64,000 bases of DNA from Sphingomonas arenae (GTDB lineage: Bacteria; Pseudomonadota; Alphaproteobacteria; Sphingomonadales; Sphingomonadaceae), in assembly GCF_016924655.1 (NCBI RefSeq), contig NZ_JAFFJU010000002.1, positions 992,001-1,056,000 of the forward strand, in the 5' to 3' direction. The translations under genes were made by a program, and so were the position numbers. The notes below the pieces were generated by a model. It ran no database searches and was not told where the DNA came from. It worked only from the letters and a program-made list of their open reading frames with translations. Positions 11,034 to 19,227 of the stretch are shown here, one piece after another. Numbering within the stretch: the stretch's first letter is position 1; each line of letters starts with the position of its first letter.

Positions 11034-12262
11034 CAGCCCGTCTCCACCGGCTCCCGAACGGAATGGCGATCATCGTCGATCCCATGACCGGCGCGCAGTC
11101 GGCCGCGGTCGGCATCTACGCCGGGGTCGGCTCCCGCTCCGAAGCGGAGGACAAGGGCGGTCTCGCCCACATGGTCGAGCACATGGTGTTCAAGGGCGCG
11201 GGCATCCGCTCCGCCCGGCAGATCGCGGAGGCGATCGAGGACGTCGGCGGCCAGCTGAACGCCTGGACCGCGCGCGACCAGACCGCCTTTCATGCCCGCA
11301 CGCTCGGTCCGCACGCGCCCCTCGCGCTCGACCTCCTGGCCGACCTCGTTCGAGCGCCCGCCTTCGATCCTGACGAGCTCGAGCGCGAAAAGGGCGTGAT
11401 CCTGTCGGAATTGGGCGAAATCCTCGACAATCCGGAGGATCTCGTCGGCGACCGCCTGTTCGAGGCCGCCTTCCCGGCCCAGCCGCTCGGCCGCCCCGTG
11501 ATCGGCCGCGCCGAGACAATCCGTGCATTCACCCGCGCCGACCTCGTTCGCTGGACCGAACAGGAATGGGTTGCGACCCGCCTGCTGCTGGTCGCCTGCG
11601 GCGCGGTCGATGAAGACGCCATCCTGCGCCTCGCCGAACAGCGCTTCGCCGACATGCCCGCCACGCCGCCCCCGGCCACCGCACCCTCGAGCTTCGGCGG
11701 CACGCAGCTGCTCGATCGCCGCCAGTCGGAGCAGGCCCACTGGACCTTCGCCATGCCGGCCCCCGCCGCCGCCAGCCCGGACATGCCCGCCACCTCCGTC
11801 TTCACCCAGGCCGTGGGCGGCGGCATGTCATCGCGGCTGTTCCAGGAGGTCCGGGAGGAGCGCGGCCTCGCTTACTCCATCTACGCCTGGGCCCAGGGTT
11901 TCGCCGACGCCGGCATCTTCGCCGTCGGCGCGGCGACGGACCGCGGCGATGCTGCGCCCGCGCTCGCGCTCGCCCGGCAGGTGGTCGCCGACGCCGCCGA
12001 CACCCTGACCGATGCGGAAGTCGCGCGGGCCAAGGCCCAGATCGAAGCGAGCCTTCGGATGACGCTCGAGTCCGTCCAGGGCCGCGCGGACCAGCATGCC
12101 CGATCGTTCGAGATCTTCGGCCGGCTCGTCTCCCTTGACGAGATGGTCGGCGAACTGAACGCGGTCGACACCGCCGCCGCGCGCCGCGCCGGCTCGGCAC
12201 TGCTGACCGGGCCCACGGCGCTGGCGTCCATCGGCGGCGGCCGGCTCGCTCTCGCCGCGTGA
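11030..12262 (+). CDS. M16-family zinc metallopeptidase (processing-peptidase type)
   Basis: A 410-residue pitrilysin-fold protease. The inverted zinc motif HxxEH is intact (GGLAHMVEHMVFKG), with the distal Glu in EREKGVILSELGE. The C-terminal half retains the M16 architecture (GGGMSSRLFQEVREERGLAYSIYAW). Such proteins resemble mitochondrial processing peptidase beta subunits and are often encoded next to alphaproteobacterial cox clusters; the natural substrate is unknown. It starts at the SURF1 stop (ATGA), and its own stop overlaps the GTG of the methyltransferase. Confidence 0.93.
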   Translation: MTARLHRLPNGMAIIVDPMTGAQSAAVGIYAGVGSRSEAEDKGGLAHMVEHMVFKGAGIRSARQIAEAIEDVGGQLNAWTARDQTAFHARTLGPHAPLALDLLADLVRAPAFDPDELEREKGVILSELGEILDNPEDLVGDRLFEAAFPAQPLGRPVIGRAETIRAFTRADLVRWTEQEWVATRLLLVACGAVDEDAILRLAEQRFADMPATPPPATAPSSFGGTQLLDRRQSEQAHWTFAMPAPAAASPDMPATSVFTQAVGGGMSSRLFQEVREERGLAYSIYAWAQGFADAGIFAVGAATDRGDAAPALALARQVVADAADTLTDAEVARAKAQIEASLRMTLESVQGRADQHARSFEIFGRLVSLDEMVGELNAVDTAAARRAGSALLTGPTALASIGGGRLALAA

Positions 12263-13122
12263 TTCCGCTCACGACCATCGTCGCGGAGCCCTGGTCCGAC
12301 TGGGGCCTGCTGGATTGCGGAGACGGCCGCAAGCTGGAGCGCTACGGCTCGGTGCGCGTCATCCGCCCGGAACCGCAGGCCATGTGGGCACCCGCCTCGG
12401 CCAACTGGGATGCGGACGCGAGCTTCATTCCCGGCAGCGACGAGGAGGGCGGCGGCCGGTGGGTTCAGCACCGTCCAGTCCCCCGCTCCTGGCCGCTGCG
12501 GCGCGGCGAGGTGCAGTTCAACGCCTCTCTCACCCCCTTCCGCCACCTCGCCTTTTTCCCCGACATGGCGCCGCAATGGGACTGGATGCGCGAACGGGCC
12601 GATGGCGCGGAGATCATGAACCTCTTCGGCTACACGGGTGTCGGCACCCTGCACCTGAGCGAAGCCGGCGCCCGCATGGTGCACGTCGACGCCTCGAAGA
12701 AGAGCGTTGACGCCGGCAAGGTCAACGCCACCCTCTCCGGCCTGGTCGACCGGCCGATCCGCTGGCTGGTCGAGGATGCCGCCAAGTTCACCGCGCGCGA
12801 GGTCCGGCGGGGTCGCCGCTATGACGGCATCCTGCTCGATCCGCCGAAGTTCGGTCGCGGCCCGACCGGTGAGGTCTGGCGGCTGGAAGAGCATCTCGCC
12901 CCGCTGCTCGCAGACTGCCGCCGACTGCTCGATACCGACAGCCGCTTTTTGGTCCTGACCGTATATGCCGTACGCATGTCGGCGCTGGCGATCGGCGAAC
13001 TCGTCCGCCAGACCTTCGCGGACCTCGGCGGACGCGTCGAATGCGGGGAGATGGCCGTGCGCGAGGAATCGCGCGGGCTGCTCCTTCCCACCGCCATCTT
13101 CGCCCGCTGGAGCCGCGACTAG
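12259..13122 (+). CDS. Class I SAM-dependent methyltransferase, RlmI-like
   Basis: A 287-residue methyltransferase. The SAM-binding motif I is NLFGYTGVGTLHLSEAGA, the acidic loop is VHVDASKKSV, and motif IV is LLDPPKFGRGP, the DPPK form typical of RNA cytosine-C5 or guanine methyltransferases related to RlmI/RlmK. The N-terminus lacks an obvious PUA domain. I infer an RNA substrate, but the target is not evident. The start is GTG 12259, overlapping the stop of the M16 gene. It is the last rightward gene of the cluster, and the convergent ccmB ends 5 bp away. Confidence 0.88.
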   Translation: MIPLTTIVAEPWSDWGLLDCGDGRKLERYGSVRVIRPEPQAMWAPASANWDADASFIPGSDEEGGGRWVQHRPVPRSWPLRRGEVQFNASLTPFRHLAFFPDMAPQWDWMRERADGAEIMNLFGYTGVGTLHLSEAGARMVHVDASKKSVDAGKVNATLSGLVDRPIRWLVEDAAKFTAREVRRGRRYDGILLDPPKFGRGPTGEVWRLEEHLAPLLADCRRLLDTDSRFLVLTVYAVRMSALAIGELVRQTFADLGGRVECGEMAVREESRGLLLPTAIFARWSRD

Positions 13123-13126
13123 CCGA

Positions 13127-13765
13127 TCAGGTGCGCAGCGCCCGCAGCGCGGCCCCGGCCACGAACGGCGCACCGACCAGGATGAACAGGGCCGTCGCCG
13201 CCTCCAGCTTCAGCGCCTGGCCTCCGCCGACGGTGGCGGCCGACGCCCCGAAGATCAGCAGCGGCACCGCAAAGGGCAGCAGCAGCAGGCCGCCCAGCGC
13301 TCCGCCCCCGCGCAGCCCGGCCGTCAGGCTCGCCACCGCCACCGCAAGCGCGGCAAGAGCGGGCGTCCCGATCGCCAGCGTCAGCAGCGCCCGGCCAAGC
13401 GCGTCCCCGTCCAGCCCGAGCAATGCCGCGCCCGGCAAGGAGGCCAGCATCAGCAGCGGCCCGAAGGTCAGCCAATGGCCGAGGATCTTTGCCACCGCGA
13501 TCTCCTCTCCGCTCGCACCCCGCAGCGCGAGTTGATCGAGCACCCCATCGGCGCGATCCGGCTCCATCAGCCGCTCGATCGGAAGCAGCGCCGCCGTCAA
13601 TGCCGCGACCCACAGCGCACCCGCGCCGATCCGCGCCAGCAGCCGCACGTCCGGTCCGACGGCGAAGGGGATCAGAGTCGCCACCAGCAGGAAGAAGACC
13701 ACCGGCAGCCAGGCCGCTGCCCCGACCGCCCGGCGCGCCTCGCGCCATGCCAGCGGGCCGATCAT
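13127..13765 (-). CDS. ccmB: Haem exporter membrane subunit CcmB
   Basis: Membrane partner of CcmA in the ABC complex that releases holo-CcmE during cytochrome c maturation. The 212-residue protein has six hydrophobic segments and family features such as the N-terminal WREARRA, DGVLDQLALRGASGEEI and the late PFAVPLLIFGA. Its ATG (13765) lies within the ccmA stop region (ATGA overlap). Other ccm genes are not in this window. The gene is convergent with the methyltransferase. Confidence 0.95.
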   Translation of the reverse strand: MIGPLAWREARRAVGAAAWLPVVFFLLVATLIPFAVGPDVRLLARIGAGALWVAALTAALLPIERLMEPDRADGVLDQLALRGASGEEIAVAKILGHWLTFGPLLMLASLPGAALLGLDGDALGRALLTLAIGTPALAALAVAVASLTAGLRGGGALGGLLLLPFAVPLLIFGASAATVGGGQALKLEAATALFILVGAPFVAGAALRALRT

Positions 13766-14334
13766 GCGTGCAGCTCCAGGGTCCGCCACTCGCCGCCGGG
13801 CAGGGGCACGTGCGACGCCGCCAGCACCGCTCCTCCGGCCGCGCGGTGGCTTGCGATGGCGCTTCCCAAAAGCCCGATGCTCCGCTCGTCCAGACCGTTC
13901 ACCGGCTCGTCGAGCAGCCACAGCGGCGCACCGCTGGCGACCACCCGCGCCAGCCGTGCACGCCGCGCCTGGCCGGTCGAGAGCATGCGCACCGGCACCT
14001 GTGCCAGGTGATCGAGTTCGAAGGCCTGGAGCGCCCCCTCCAGCCAGACCGTGCCGTCGTCCAGCCGGGCCCAGAAGCGCAGCGCCCGCTCCAGCGATTG
14101 CTCACGGTCCAGCGCCAAGCTCTCGTCGGCCAGCGCCGCCTCACCACTTGCGATGCTTCCCGCCGCCGGCGACAGCAGCCCCGCCGCCAGCCGGATCAGG
14201 CTCGACTTGCCGCTCCCGTTCGGGCCCCGCACCCACAGCGCCTCGCCCTCGTCCAGCGCAAAGCTCACGCCCTCGAACAGCAGCCGCCCGCCGCGCCAGC
14301 AGGCCACGTCGGTGAACCGCAGCACTGGGCTCAA
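13762..14334 (-). CDS. ccmA: Haem exporter ATP-binding subunit CcmA
   Basis: ABC ATPase working with CcmB in cytochrome c biogenesis. Walker A is GPNGSGKSSLIRLAAG, the signature is LSTGQARRARLARVV, and Walker B is LWLLDEPVNGLD, all intact. I place the start at TTG 14334, overlapping the stop of the metallopeptidase (TTGA), which gives 190 residues; the family usually has about 200. The open frame extends to 14451, but that part is out-of-frame metallopeptidase sequence. The protein is somewhat short but complete in motifs. Confidence 0.94.
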   Translation of the reverse strand: MSPVLRFTDVACWRGGRLLFEGVSFALDEGEALWVRGPNGSGKSSLIRLAAGLLSPAAGSIASGEAALADESLALDREQSLERALRFWARLDDGTVWLEGALQAFELDHLAQVPVRMLSTGQARRARLARVVASGAPLWLLDEPVNGLDERSIGLLGSAIASHRAAGGAVLAASHVPLPGGEWRTLELHA

Positions 14335-14741
14335 TGCTCTGCGTCCTCGAGCGCGTGCATGTCCTCGTCGGAAAAGCCGAAATGATGCCCGACCTCGTGG
14401 ATGAGGATGTGCGTGACCAGATGCTCCAGATCCTCTCCGTCGGCCGCCCATTCATCGAGGATCGGGCGCCGGAACAGGGTCACCGTGTCGGGCAGCGCGC
14501 CGCTGTCCTCGACGCTCTTCTCCGTCAGCGGACGCCCTGAGTAGAGGCCGGTGAGGTCGAACGCTTCCTCCATGCCCAGTTCGGCCAGCACCTCGGCGTC
14601 TGCGAATTCCTCTACCACCAGCAGGACGCCGCGAATGTGGGAGGCGAAGGGTTCGGGCAGGCGCTCCATCGCGGTTCGCGCAATCGCTTCGATCTCGGCG
14701 GCCGAGGGCGGAGGTCCGAAGGTGCGCATCGACACCCGCAT
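14331..14741 (-). CDS. Small zinc metallopeptidase (minimal zincin family)
   Basis: A protein of about 136 residues with the active-site sequence LVTHILIHEVGHHFGFSDEDMHALE, that is HExxHHxxxxD, characteristic of the small zincin-like family PF06262 (former DUF1025). The N-terminus carries the conserved ALxRLPEPF-like stretch (MERLPEPFASHI). The function of the family is not established. ATG 14741 is preferred; TTG 14765 and ATG 14729 are alternatives. It heads the leftward transcript with ccmA and ccmB, each coupled by a 4-bp overlap. Confidence 0.88.
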   Translation of the reverse strand: MRVSMRTFGPPPSAAEIEAIARTAMERLPEPFASHIRGVLLVVEEFADAEVLAELGMEEAFDLTGLYSGRPLTEKSVEDSGALPDTVTLFRRPILDEWAADGEDLEHLVTHILIHEVGHHFGFSDEDMHALEDAEH

Positions 14742-14826
14742 AAGCGAGCCGCCCGCGCTCGCCAAACCCTTCCTTGCTCCCGCCGCCGACAGCCCCTAAG
14801 TGGCGCCCGTCCAGGCATTCAAATGC

Positions 14827-14917
14827 GGAGCGGTGGCCGAGTGGTCGAAGGCGCTCGCCTGGAAAGTGAGTATACGGCAAAACCGTATCGAGGGTTCGAA
14901 TCCCTCCCGCTCCGCCA
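14827..14917 (+). tRNA. tRNA-Ser (anticodon GGA)
   Basis: A 91-nt cloverleaf with acceptor stem GGAGCGG/CCGCTCC, the discriminator G and encoded CCA. The anticodon stem-loop is CTCGC-CTGGAAA-GTGAG (anticodon GGA, reading UCC/UCU). There is a long class II variable arm, and a T-loop GGTTCGAATCC. Its 3' end is one copy of the direct repeat that bounds the mobile element. Confidence 0.97.
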
Positions 14918-14919
14918 TT
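14904..14919 (+). other. Attachment site repeat, left (within tRNA-Ser 3' end)
   Basis: CTCCCGCTCCGCCATT, which covers the acceptor/T-arm end of tRNA-Ser plus 2 bp. It is identical to 25679-25694. Integration here leaves the tRNA intact, as expected for tRNA-targeting integrases. Confidence 0.9.
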
Positions 14920-14960
14920 ATGTCTTGAAACTAAGGCTTTTTCGTTAGTAAGATTGAGGG

Positions 14961-14984
14961 GTTCCCAAATAAGCTCCCCGATAG
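14961..14984 (+). repeat. Left copy of subterminal 24-bp direct repeat
   Basis: Starts GTTCCCAA and ends GCTCCCCGATAG. It matches 25526-25549 at 21 of 24 positions in the same orientation. It lies about 40 bp inside the left attachment repeat. Candidate arm-type binding site for the integrase. Confidence 0.7.
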
Positions 14985-15068
14985 CCTCTTTGCTTGCGTA
15001 TCTGGTCAAGCCTTCGTTGCCGCGCGAATCTCCTTGCCGAGAGATCGGTGGCGATCGAGGATCGGACG

Positions 15069-16457
15069 ATGCCCAACGCCAAACTACATCTAGTCACCGA
15101 TGTTGAGTTTATCTTTGGCGAGGTGGAGCGCTTCCTTGAGCTTGAGAAGCAATGGTTTGAAACCAAGACGGCGCCTGATGAGCTAGTGGAGGCCTTCCTT
15201 TGGGAACTGCCCCATCCAACCGATTCAAAACGACGAATCACCTGCGGTAGAGCCGCAGTAGAGCGCCTAGACATGCTAGCCAGCTTGGCGGCCCAGAGAG
15301 CTGGCATTCGCAGCCAAATTGAAGTCCGGACGATGCGTGACCCGCTCGCTAAGTCGCTTCTCCGGCGCTTTGCGCTTGAGGGTCGTCCCATTGAAATTCG
15401 GGAGGTCGAGCGGTCCTTCTCGGAAGCCGCTCGGATCGCGCGACGGTCGCTCAAGACTATAACGCACTTTGTGCCCTGCCACTTGATGGTGGCCGAGTCG
15501 CCCGATCAGTTCCAGATAGGTCCTATCACATTTCTGAGTAGGACTGCGTTTCGCCGCATGATGGCTAGTCGCCTGTGGCCTGCGCGATCTGAGAACCGAT
15601 CGAGCTACAAGTTTATCCGGGACGTGACTCAGTACTATCGTACCTTTGGCTGGGTAGCAGAGGTTACGGTTCCCGACTGCGATAGCAAGTCCTCCGAAAA
15701 CGCCGCCTTAAGAGCCGTCACGCAAGCACTCGACTGCATGCATCTACTTTTTGGCCCGTCTCATACCAGCCGCATGGTCATCGGCGGCCCCGGTGTCCGT
15801 CGAGATTGCCGAGGTCAATTCACTGTGCAGAACGAGAAAGTCGAGTTTAGCGCATCATATTCAGGCTTGGGCGAAGTCGGGTTTGCGGACGACTGGATCT
15901 CGATGATGGACGACCATGAAGCGCAAGAAGCAGTGAGACTTTTCGGAGTCGCGTTAGAGATGGTCGTGAATCCAAGACTGAATCGACCGATTAGCGAGAG
16001 GTTTCTCGACGCGGTATCTTGGTACGGTGAAGCGGCGAGAGAGCGGTCGGCTGCAGCGAAGGTCATCAAGTACGTAACCTCGCTCGAGCGCATGCTGATG
16101 ACGGATGAAAAAGATAACATCACGGATTTGATTTCCCGACGCATCGCAGCCTTCTGCTTTGATCCCAGTGAAACTGGAAGCTTGTGCAATTGGGAGAAAA
16201 AAGGTCAGAAGTTATACGGGCTTCGATCGAAGCTAGTGCATGGATCGATATCACAAAGGGATGAGCGGGTTGCCCCTGGTGCGTGGGACGCTGCGGAGAT
16301 TGGTCGTGCGGCCATCCTCAACGCTTTGCATGCTTTTGGAGAACGTGGACTCCGCGACGAGGAGTGCACCCGGGTCAAGGTGGCTTCTTGGTTCAACAAA
16401 GTGACGCGGCACGCGCAATCAATCGCTTCTCCGCGACCAAGGCACGCAAAATGTTAG
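15069..16457 (+). CDS. Apea/HEPN-like domain protein, candidate defence cargo
   Basis: A 462-residue protein with no membrane segment. The C-terminal segment contains YGLRSKLVHGS (Arg386, His391), which fits the R-x4-6-H active-site motif of HEPN ribonucleases and the Apea-like HEPN consensus (LRSxxVHG). It is preceded by the helical stretch VTSLERMLMTDEKDNITDLISRR that is usual in that family. The first 300 residues I do not recognise. It is the first gene inside the left attachment repeat. ATG 15069 follows GAGGATCGG; an upstream in-frame start at 14994 is possible. HEPN proteins on mobile elements are often antiviral or toxin-like; that role is inference. Confidence 0.72.
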   Translation: MPNAKLHLVTDVEFIFGEVERFLELEKQWFETKTAPDELVEAFLWELPHPTDSKRRITCGRAAVERLDMLASLAAQRAGIRSQIEVRTMRDPLAKSLLRRFALEGRPIEIREVERSFSEAARIARRSLKTITHFVPCHLMVAESPDQFQIGPITFLSRTAFRRMMASRLWPARSENRSSYKFIRDVTQYYRTFGWVAEVTVPDCDSKSSENAALRAVTQALDCMHLLFGPSHTSRMVIGGPGVRRDCRGQFTVQNEKVEFSASYSGLGEVGFADDWISMMDDHEAQEAVRLFGVALEMVVNPRLNRPISERFLDAVSWYGEAARERSAAAKVIKYVTSLERMLMTDEKDNITDLISRRIAAFCFDPSETGSLCNWEKKGQKLYGLRSKLVHGSISQRDERVAPGAWDAAEIGRAAILNALHAFGERGLRDEECTRVKVASWFNKVTRHAQSIASPRPRHAKC

Positions 16458-16668
16458 CGTGGAGCTGATCGATTAAGCTCTGCTTCAAGACGCTTTGCAC
16501 CAGATGAGCGCTTCAAAGGGATCGTACCCTGCTAATCACGGAAGTAGGTGGATCGAGAATCGGATTGCTCATCGCTGATCTGGCCGTAACGAGCCCATCG
16601 TGACGGCTGCACTTGCGCCTCAAGCAACATCCCTCCAATCTGACTTATGTAGCTGAGAGGAGCATAGT

Positions 16669-17025
16669 ATGCGCAGCGGCGGGATGGCGCTGATGATCTT
16701 GAGCGGGTTCGGCGCCTTTCTCTCGTTCATCATGGACACAACAGTCTACTCGTACGGCAGCGGGCAGACGCATAATCTCGGACTTCTGCAAACTCAGATG
16801 ATGGTCTTTCAACTCTGCCTAGCAGGGTTCGTGGGCGGTGCGGTGCTCTACGGCTCGGGTGAGATTGCAGAGACACACGCTCGGGTGAACCGCAGTCCGG
16901 CCGCCGACACCGACCAGGAATACGCTGAGGAATGGGACACTGAAGAGCGGAACAGAAAGCGCGGCCTAATGATACTGTTCGGTACCGCTGCAGCGCTTTT
17001 GTTGTTTATTGTCTTCGCACTATAA
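16669..17025 (+). CDS. Small two-helix membrane protein, unknown function
   Basis: A 118-residue protein starting MRSGGMALMILSGFGAFLSF, with hydrophobic segments near residues 5-22, 43-62 and 99-117. Between them is a charged segment (DTDQEYAEEWDTEERNRKRG). A good ribosome-binding site (GAGAGGAG) lies 8 bp before the ATG. I do not recognise a family. The roughly 210 bp upstream (16458-16668) hold no gene that I can support. It may form a unit with the secreted protein starting 33 bp downstream. Confidence 0.65.
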   Translation: MRSGGMALMILSGFGAFLSFIMDTTVYSYGSGQTHNLGLLQTQMMVFQLCLAGFVGGAVLYGSGEIAETHARVNRSPAADTDQEYAEEWDTEERNRKRGLMILFGTAAALLLFIVFAL

Positions 17026-17057
17026 CCAGATCCAGATCCGCCTTGGGACACGCAACA

Positions 17058-17465
17058 ATGATGGTGAGATGTTTAGCTGCGTCCCTCGCTGCTTCTATCC
17101 TAGGCGCTACTCCTGCTACTGCTGAGAATTGGATTCGGATCACCTCAACCTCGGCGGACAATAAGGGGACGACCCATTTCTATGTTGATGTTGATTCGGT
17201 GAATGGATCCGGCGGCATTTATACCTACTGGAACAAGCTTGAGAACACTGCGCCTGATAGAAACTCAGGCACGACTCAGATGATCGCTCAGGAGAGAGTC
17301 GATTGTATAGCCGAGTTGTCAGAAACAACTCGCCTGATCATCTACAAGTCCGATGGTAGCAACGTCTCTATCGAGGGAGATGGCACTCTCATTCCGATCG
17401 CTCCCGGCACCATTGAGCGGCGAATCTTCGAGGCGGTCTGCGGCATGAAGGGCCACCAAATCTAA
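17058..17465 (+). CDS. Exported protein, resembles surface-adhesin E family
   Basis: A 135-residue protein with a clear signal peptide (VRCLAASLAASILGATPATA). The mature part begins ENWIRITSTSADNKGTTHFYVDVDSV and continues with TYWNKLE and two Cys (CIAEL and VCGMKG). The pattern of an opening W, a Y-x-D-x-x-S segment, a W in the second strand and a paired Cys resembles the small beta-sheet domain annotated as surface-adhesin protein E, but the match is by eye only. ATG 17058 (or 17061) is preferred over the TTG at 17043. Confidence 0.6.
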   Translation: MMVRCLAASLAASILGATPATAENWIRITSTSADNKGTTHFYVDVDSVNGSGGIYTYWNKLENTAPDRNSGTTQMIAQERVDCIAELSETTRLIIYKSDGSNVSIEGDGTLIPIAPGTIERRIFEAVCGMKGHQI

Positions 17466-17483
17466 GGTGGCCTGTCGGGTTTG

Positions 17484-17700
17484 TCAGCGTACCGGCCAAG
17501 GTCTGCGTCCTATCGTAATCGCGTCTGCGGCAGACGTTTGCCTAGTCTGATACGATAGGGACTGCTTACGCGATCGAGCGTTGTGCTTGAGAGTATTGCG
17601 GTTGCCCTTAGGCGCTCTTCGGTTAGCACCTCCGTGCATTCTCCATCGGCATTTTCCGCTTACGGCTGGAGACTGACTGCGTCGCGTGCGGGCTTCATAA
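17484..17700 (-). pseudogene. Decayed copy of the HGG-motif protein gene
   Basis: Read leftward, this stretch encodes QSPAVSGKCRWRMHGG and then ANRRAPKGNRNTLKHNARS, clearly homologous to QSLTVSGKERCRMHGG and TNPGAPRGNRNAWKHGGRS of the intact gene at 21212-21472. The upstream part (EARTRR, compare QARTRKG) is in another frame, and the N-terminus is lost. The divergent tail runs to a stop at 17484. The rightward open frame over the same bases (17583-17807) is an antisense artefact. Confidence 0.8.
17509..17559. repeat. Nested inverted repeat
   Basis: CCTATCGTA (17509-17517) pairs with TACGATAGG (17551-17559), and between them CGTCTG-CGG-CAGACG (17522-17536) forms an inner hairpin. It lies within the decayed HGG-gene fragment. 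No function can be assigned. Confidence 0.5.
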
Positions 17701-17820
17701 CGGAGTTGGGGGAAGGGTGGCTGGGATACCGCGTCGTACGCGCGTCGTTCGTCTCCCAGCCGTTAGATTGCTTCAGCGTGTACGACGTGCAAGCTAACTG
17801 TCGTTAACAGGGAGTTGACG

Positions 17821-18384
17821 ATGCGAGTCTTGGTAACGATGGCGGCGGCAGCCGCCCTGTGGGTCCAGCCGGCGAATGCCGCGGAAACCATCGAGGGTCA
17901 TTTTAGCTCTGACATCATCGTAGATCGAAGGTTGAACTTCGATGCAGACGAGTCATTCTGGGTGCCGTCGTGTTCTGGGCAAGCCGCTTGCACCTACACA
18001 GATAGCTACTCGTGGAGCAGGGGTGGGCTGATCGAACTAAGCTCCGAAGATGGAGAGATCTTCACGGGCGTTCTCGAAGTCGGATACTCGGGTCTCGTGA
18101 ACCTTGAAGGTCGCACTTACCCGTACTTTACGGAAGGTGCTTATACGCTCACATTGCGACGCATCGTAGATGCTCAGTTTGAGATCATAGACGTTCAATA
18201 TTCACTTGGGATTACGAGTGATCATTTCTCTGGGAATGAACGCCTTCGCAGCCTCGTCTCCGTGCAGTTCAATGCTATACCAGAGCCCGCAACCTGGATG
18301 ATGATGCTTGTGGGGTTTGGGGCTATCGGCTGGGCGCAGCGTCGCGCGAAGCATCTGGCAAGTTGCACGACCGCCAACCTGTAA
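17821..18384 (+). CDS. PEP-CTERM sorted exported protein
   Basis: A 187-residue protein with a signal peptide (RVLVTMAAAAALWVQPANAA), a mature part of about 135 residues rich in Ser/Thr/Tyr, and a C-terminal sorting tail IPEPATWMMMLVGFGAIGW followed by AQRRAKH. This is the PEP motif, membrane helix and basic cluster of PEP-CTERM proteins recognised by exosortase. Such substrates are usually surface or EPS-associated. ATG 17821 follows CAGGGAG; TTG 17815 is an alternative. Its place on the mobile element means its sorting depends on an exosortase encoded outside this window. Confidence 0.85.
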   Translation: MRVLVTMAAAAALWVQPANAAETIEGHFSSDIIVDRRLNFDADESFWVPSCSGQAACTYTDSYSWSRGGLIELSSEDGEIFTGVLEVGYSGLVNLEGRTYPYFTEGAYTLTLRRIVDAQFEIIDVQYSLGITSDHFSGNERLRSLVSVQFNAIPEPATWMMMLVGFGAIGWAQRRAKHLASCTTANL

Positions 18385-18543
18385 TTGTTGGACAGCCCGG
18401 ACTTTCGGGTAACGCCTTCGCGTCGCACCAGTGTGTCCGTAGCGTTTGCTCCCGGGCAGCAATGAAAGCCTTCGATTGCGGCGGTTAGGTGGGACTTTCA
18501 AGTTAGACTCGACCGGCCGTTGAGTCTCTTCAGGAGTGCCTGC

Positions 18544-19107
18544 GTGCCAAGAGCAAGTCATGTTCAAGGTTCAGTGGACGGCCTATGCGGCATTTACTGT
18601 CTGGTTCACTTCCTGGAGCGTGTACCTAAGCTGTCCAGAAGAGCGAGAACCAAAGCTCATGCGGCTTTCTCCGAGTTGCTGAAGGACGCTCAGGACCTCG
18701 GTCTTCTCGATGCAAGTAATATCTCGGGTGGATACTACGCCGCGGATCTTGCGAGGATTTTCAATAAGACCGCATCTCGAAAGCGGCTCCCGTACTTAGC
18801 AGCTGAGCTTGATGCCGTTCGCGAAGCTCTTGAGCTTACGTCGGCAACCGAACTTTTGCGCCGAGTGCTCAATGAGGAAGGATCCGCTATAGTATCAGCC
18901 TATGGAGGGAGGCATTGGGTACTAGCAGTGACAGTTGGGTCCGACTTACAGTTCGTCGTTAAGGATCCTGGTCACGCGGAGAGATACAGGAAACGCGAGT
19001 TGAAGAGGGCTCCAACCGACTTTGATGGTGTAGCCTTAGTTCCACGGCGATCAGCGATCGCGCGAGCACTACGAGGCAGAATCTCAGCGCTTGTTCAGCA
19101 GGACTAA
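18544..19107 (+). CDS. Putative papain-like (C39-type) cysteine peptidase
   Basis: A 187-residue protein without a signal peptide. The N-terminal stretch VQGSVDGLCGIYCLVHFL has Gln8 and Cys15-Gly spaced as in C39/papain-like peptidases; GGRHWVLAV gives His124, and VVKDPG gives Asp141, completing a Cys-His-Asp triad in the usual order. Between Cys and His is an alpha-helical insert. I start it at GTG 18544, which follows AGGAG by 7 bp; TTG 18520 is the other choice. The role is unknown. Toxin, immunity-related or ubiquitin-like-processing functions are all possible. Confidence 0.68.
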   Translation: MPRASHVQGSVDGLCGIYCLVHFLERVPKLSRRARTKAHAAFSELLKDAQDLGLLDASNISGGYYAADLARIFNKTASRKRLPYLAAELDAVREALELTSATELLRRVLNEEGSAIVSAYGGRHWVLAVTVGSDLQFVVKDPGHAERYRKRELKRAPTDFDGVALVPRRSAIARALRGRISALVQQD

Positions 19108-19227
19108 CGGGCTTGGTTGGTGAAAATGCATTGGATTGCTGGTAGCGAACGTCACTCCGAGGCGAGCGCTTGGTGAGCTTCAATTAGGCTGCCCCGTGAT
19201 AATCGCATCAAAAGGGGAGAGCTGCGT

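Noticed and set aside
17583-17807. Rightward 74-codon frame as a possible small gene
   Set aside because: The opposite strand carries a recognisable but broken HGG-motif coding sequence over the same bases, and this frame has no ribosome-binding site or protein-like pattern.
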